Assembly: GCF_037975245.1 (NCBI RefSeq)
Contig: NC_092577.1
Span: 12,602,013-12,666,012, forward strand
Source of the DNA: Apostichopus japonicus
Taxonomy: Eukaryota; Echinodermata; Holothuroidea; Aspidochirotida; Stichopodidae
DNA length: 64,000 nt
Direction of reading: 5' to 3'
Made by a program: the position numbers and the translations under genes. Below are positions 60,746 to 64,000 of the stretch, piece after piece. Below the pieces are notes generated by a model that did not search any database, was not told where the DNA came from, and was given only the letters and a program-made list of their open reading frames with translations. Each line of letters starts with the position of its first letter. Positions within the stretch are counted from its first letter, which is position 1.

Positions 60746-61795
60746 TACATAAGCAAAAGATGATGATTAGAGATTATTTATGAAAATAAAGATAAATTGT
60801 TCTTTATCCCATACCTTCCAGGCCCCCTAATTGACCCCCAGACACCGGAGCTTTAACCCCTACTTGGTAGTCTTAGGTTTACCACCTGCCCCATAGGATA
60901 TGATCGAGTGTAATGTGGTATATTTACATAGTAAAATGAACTTCGTTCACATTTGATTTGAATTCTTAAAATAATGCATGGTCGTTCCATTCCAGTTGTT
61001 AGATGTTGGCGGTTTTTAAAAAAAAACTACAACCATTAGAAATGTTGCACAGGCGTACAGTAATTGGCACACAATGTTTCCCTACGGGCGAATCACATTG
61101 CAGTCGTGGTGATTTTAGGAGCTGCTGCTTTCTTAATGGATTTTTCCCCGGCTGACAGTGTAAAGCCAATACTGTAGAGAAAGATATTCCACACTGTCAT
61201 CTCAATATCTTGTTTGTTGATAACTCGATATATGGTTGATTTCAATCAGTATATCGACTTGCTCAAATCTTATTGCATGACGTGGAAAACTGAGGGCGGT
61301 ATGCTATGTTACCAGTGCAATCGGCATTGAAAAGCTTGTACGTTACTCGGACTTGTCTTGAACTTGGCCCACTTTAGATTCGAACTTCCGAATTAAGACT
61401 GTAGCGAGAATCGGACGTGAACTCGCATCAATTATATATGTATGCTGCAAAGTTGCTAAGCATTAGACCCACGCGACAGGTATCACGTGATTTCTATATG
61501 TACGTTGTCAAAATAATTTTTGGTGGTGAAATATCAACCGACAAATATAGGCTCATGGACTATTCAAGTGTTTTTTATTCTTATTGACAAAGCAATGCAT
61601 TTGATGTCATCTACTGCCTTGTGCGTTTATTAGTGCATCAACGTTGTTGTATTTCATATAGATAAATTAATTAATATCATAAGTTAACATCAATGTCTGT
61701 ATTGATATTGTTATCAACAGCGTCATTACAAAGCATGTCTGTGTGTTAGCAAGGACAAATTGATTTTCATTGCAAATTTCTCTCACTGGTCAAAG
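60746..61795 (+). repeat. Second copy of the 11.0-12.1 kb module
   Basis: Colinear with 11,030-12,105 apart from small indels. It lacks the 32-bp palindrome and its duplicated flank (site at about 61,075). The match ends at TTCTCTCACTGGTCAAA, equivalent to 12,105. No coding sequence is recognised. Confidence 0.8.
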
Positions 61796-62014
61796 AAGAA
61801 TTGACTATTAGCTATTTAACGCCTGTTTCATCTTCGTACTAGGTAAAATGGATTAAAAGAAAGCATATAATAGCAAACATTATAAAGTATATGATCATTA
61901 TAAGATGTATCTCTGATCAAATAACTGCATGAAATCAAGAATTTTTACATTTCTGAGGGTGTCATTTCATGAAGCATAGCCATAACAAACACAGAAACTG
62001 TGCCGTTCCTGTAT

Positions 62015-64000
62015 GACGTCACAAGTATTGAACTGTATAGGGTAGCCTATACATATCCAAATAAAATGAATAACATTTAGACAATTATTTCCTCAGCATG
62101 AAACGACACAGGCTCCCAAGATTGAAACTGGACCAACGTGTTTGTTTTCATTCGCTCACAGTTCAATATTGTCAAAATTTTAGAATTCATTATAACTTCT
62201 ATAAAAATTTTGGGTAGTGTATAGACCCAGACTGGGGCAGAATCGTCGACAAAAGGGGGGGGGGACCGGAAATAGGGCATGATTAACAGGGGGACCCGAT
62301 ATAGGACAAAATAGACATTTGGGGACCCGATATAGCGCATTTTTGGACACTATGGTTCTTCGCTAAAGCTCCGTAAGATAGAATCAATATGACCCCACCT
62401 CCCCCTCATCCTCCTCCCCCTTTCTCCCTCCTAGCCATACAGGCTTGTCAAAATGAAAACAAAGCATCATTTTTCTACAATTGTTTCAATTTATTTGAGT
62501 GCATCACAGCATATCTTCCCATCAAACAAGTAAATATGGGTCGTTGGGTCATCCATGTAAAAACAATAATGATATCGATAGTACATCACTACTTCGGTTA
62601 TCGTTTGACCATAACGGTGAGGAGACGGTAGGAAACCCGTTCCGATGAAACTTATTTCGGATACTAGCATTTCATGTCTTCATCATATCATTTTGAACAA
62701 CAACAAAATATTGGTAAACACGTGAATTAATGCATGATTATGTTTAGAACAACAACAAAACTTCACGGTAAACACGTGAAATAATGAACATTCACATGAT
62801 CAATTGTCAAAGATATGGATTGATGAAGTCATATACATGTTACCGTGTTACGAACACAGCGCAGTGGTTACTGATGCACGGTTGTGGAACATGAACAGTA
62901 GTTACTGTACTAGCTATGAGTATCGGGTGAGACTACAGATGATCTTAGCCAAAGGGCCGAGAAAAGACAAACATTTCTGAGCTCACGTATGTACTTGAGT
63001 GCCACTCGTGCGAAGTGAACTATTGATATTACGTTATAATGCGTTTAACTTATCTCATAACGAAAATGATTGTTAAATGTTTAAGGTAAATATTCTACTA
63101 GCTATATATTCTGATACGAGCGATATTACTCAAGGGTGAAAGCAAAAGTTTAAATATGTATTTGTTTTAAAAACGAATGATTAAAAACTAAAGTATTGTA
63201 AATTGAAAGTCAATTAGGCCTAGCATTTTACATTTAATTTCAATTGCGGAATAGGTATCTACGGAAGTTTTGAAAGGACATCTTTCACAAATGCATGTCG
63301 ATTATTAGTTAGAATCGCGTTCAAGAGTTATAGGAAAAGCCGGACTTAGTCAAGAAATATACGGACTTCAAAATCAATATATCACAGTATTTCCCTGGGC
63401 TTAATGTATTATTTTATGGAACTGATTTGAGGACATTTATAACCAAATAGTTGAAAGGTTTGCTTTAAATTGAAAAAGAAAAATCAACACTGTACATTTA
63501 TTTATCCATCTTTATTCCAATATAAATTTTCATAAAAAGTATAATTAGGATGAAAGTATTATAGCACTAAAAAACATCAAGAATACAAGTTACGCCATAT
63601 AAATGTTTAAGAGATTAAGAAAATAAAACAAAGTGTACAGGATGTGTCCAAGTACCTTAGATATTTGGCAATTCTAACAAATTAATTCCTATAGCAGAGA
63701 TCATATACACACGATACTTATAATTTAAATTTATTTTTGAACAAAAGTCAAGGATATAAAGATAGACGCAGTAAACAATCAGTAGACCATCAGTCAACAT
63801 GTACAGTGTATACTCTAAATCCTTTGGTTGCATATACTATCGTACTCATGTAAGTTGACGTCTTTCACCAACTTTTAAGAATGTTTTAAATTGCAATGTC
63901 TCCTTTAATATACCGTAGATCATTCGATCAACTTAATCACTTCTGATTATATATAGCTCTTTCATGATATGCTAATAATTTGCCACTCATTATGAAAGTG
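62015..64000. repeat. Segmental duplication, unit C (runs off the window)
   Basis: Matches unit A from 43,190 to at least 45,380 (GGGTAGCCTATACATATCC, the GGGGACCCGATATAGG repeat, AGGTAAATATTCTACTAGCT). It has only two of the GGGGACCC-type repeats and an extra C+T-rich stretch at 62,393-62,435. Whether another copy of the membrane protein gene follows cannot be seen. Confidence 0.85.
62931..62966 (-). ncRNA. U2 snRNA 5'-end-like fragment (unit C)
   Basis: Identical over its full 36 bases to the fragment at 44,325-44,360. The preserved identity reflects the recent duplication, not selection on an snRNA: the rest of U2, including the Sm site, is absent. Confidence 0.65.

Overview
The window is nuclear DNA of an animal, most likely a marine invertebrate deuterostome. 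An echinoderm fits best, but this is an inference and the species is not identified. The reasons are GT/AG-spliced genes, long AT introns, Penelope-like, CR1/L2-like and Jockey-like retroelements, MITEs, kilobase-scale satellites and microsatellites, a divergent intronless rhodopsin-like GPCR, and multicopy gene families (KMT5A-like SET, tyrosine-recombinase/Myb, SAMD3-like) that are typical of aquatic invertebrates and fish. No tRNA, rRNA, CRISPR or bacterial operon was seen.

Layout. 1-9.4 kb: gene-poor, with an hAT-like MITE with an 8-bp target duplication, a LINE scrap, a 1.6-kb 15-bp minisatellite and a 57-bp tandem repeat. 9.4-12.1 kb: a decayed Penelope-like element plus a 1.1-kb module that recurs at 60.7-61.8 kb. 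The first copy of that module carries a perfect 32-bp palindrome flanked by an 8-bp target duplication. 12.3-23.2 kb: the most interesting locus. Seven plus-strand exons with matching splice phases encode a KMT5A-like SET domain, about 21 near-identical 21-residue repeats, an acidic region, zinc-finger-like motifs, a tyrosine-recombinase-like domain and a C-terminal Myb/SANT-like domain. Only three lesions interrupt the roughly 1,586-codon frame: a TAA, one extra A in an A-run and a TAG. It reads as a recently broken fusion gene, or as a gene with sequence or assembly errors.

26.5-35.6 kb is a three-level nest. A 206-bp satellite array is interrupted by a 3' fragment of a CR1/L2-like LINE. 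The LINE is itself split, between two adjacent codons of its reverse transcriptase, by a 6,984-bp element with terminal inverted repeats and a TA target duplication. That element carries a multi-exon SAMD3-like gene and no recognisable transposase. 35.9-42.1 kb holds tandem repeats and an intact minus-strand GPCR gene. 43.2-64 kb is a segmental duplication present about three times. Unit B contains an intact two-exon multi-pass membrane protein gene (53.4-55.2 kb). Unit A contains a copy with an internal deletion (46.8-47.1 kb). Unit C is cut by the window edge. Units A and C carry a fragment like the 5' end of U2 snRNA. Penelope-like remnants sit at the unit ends.

The window has only two convincingly intact host genes: the GPCR and the multi-pass membrane protein. 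Most of the rest is mobile or repeat DNA, with two unusual multi-domain genes embedded in it.
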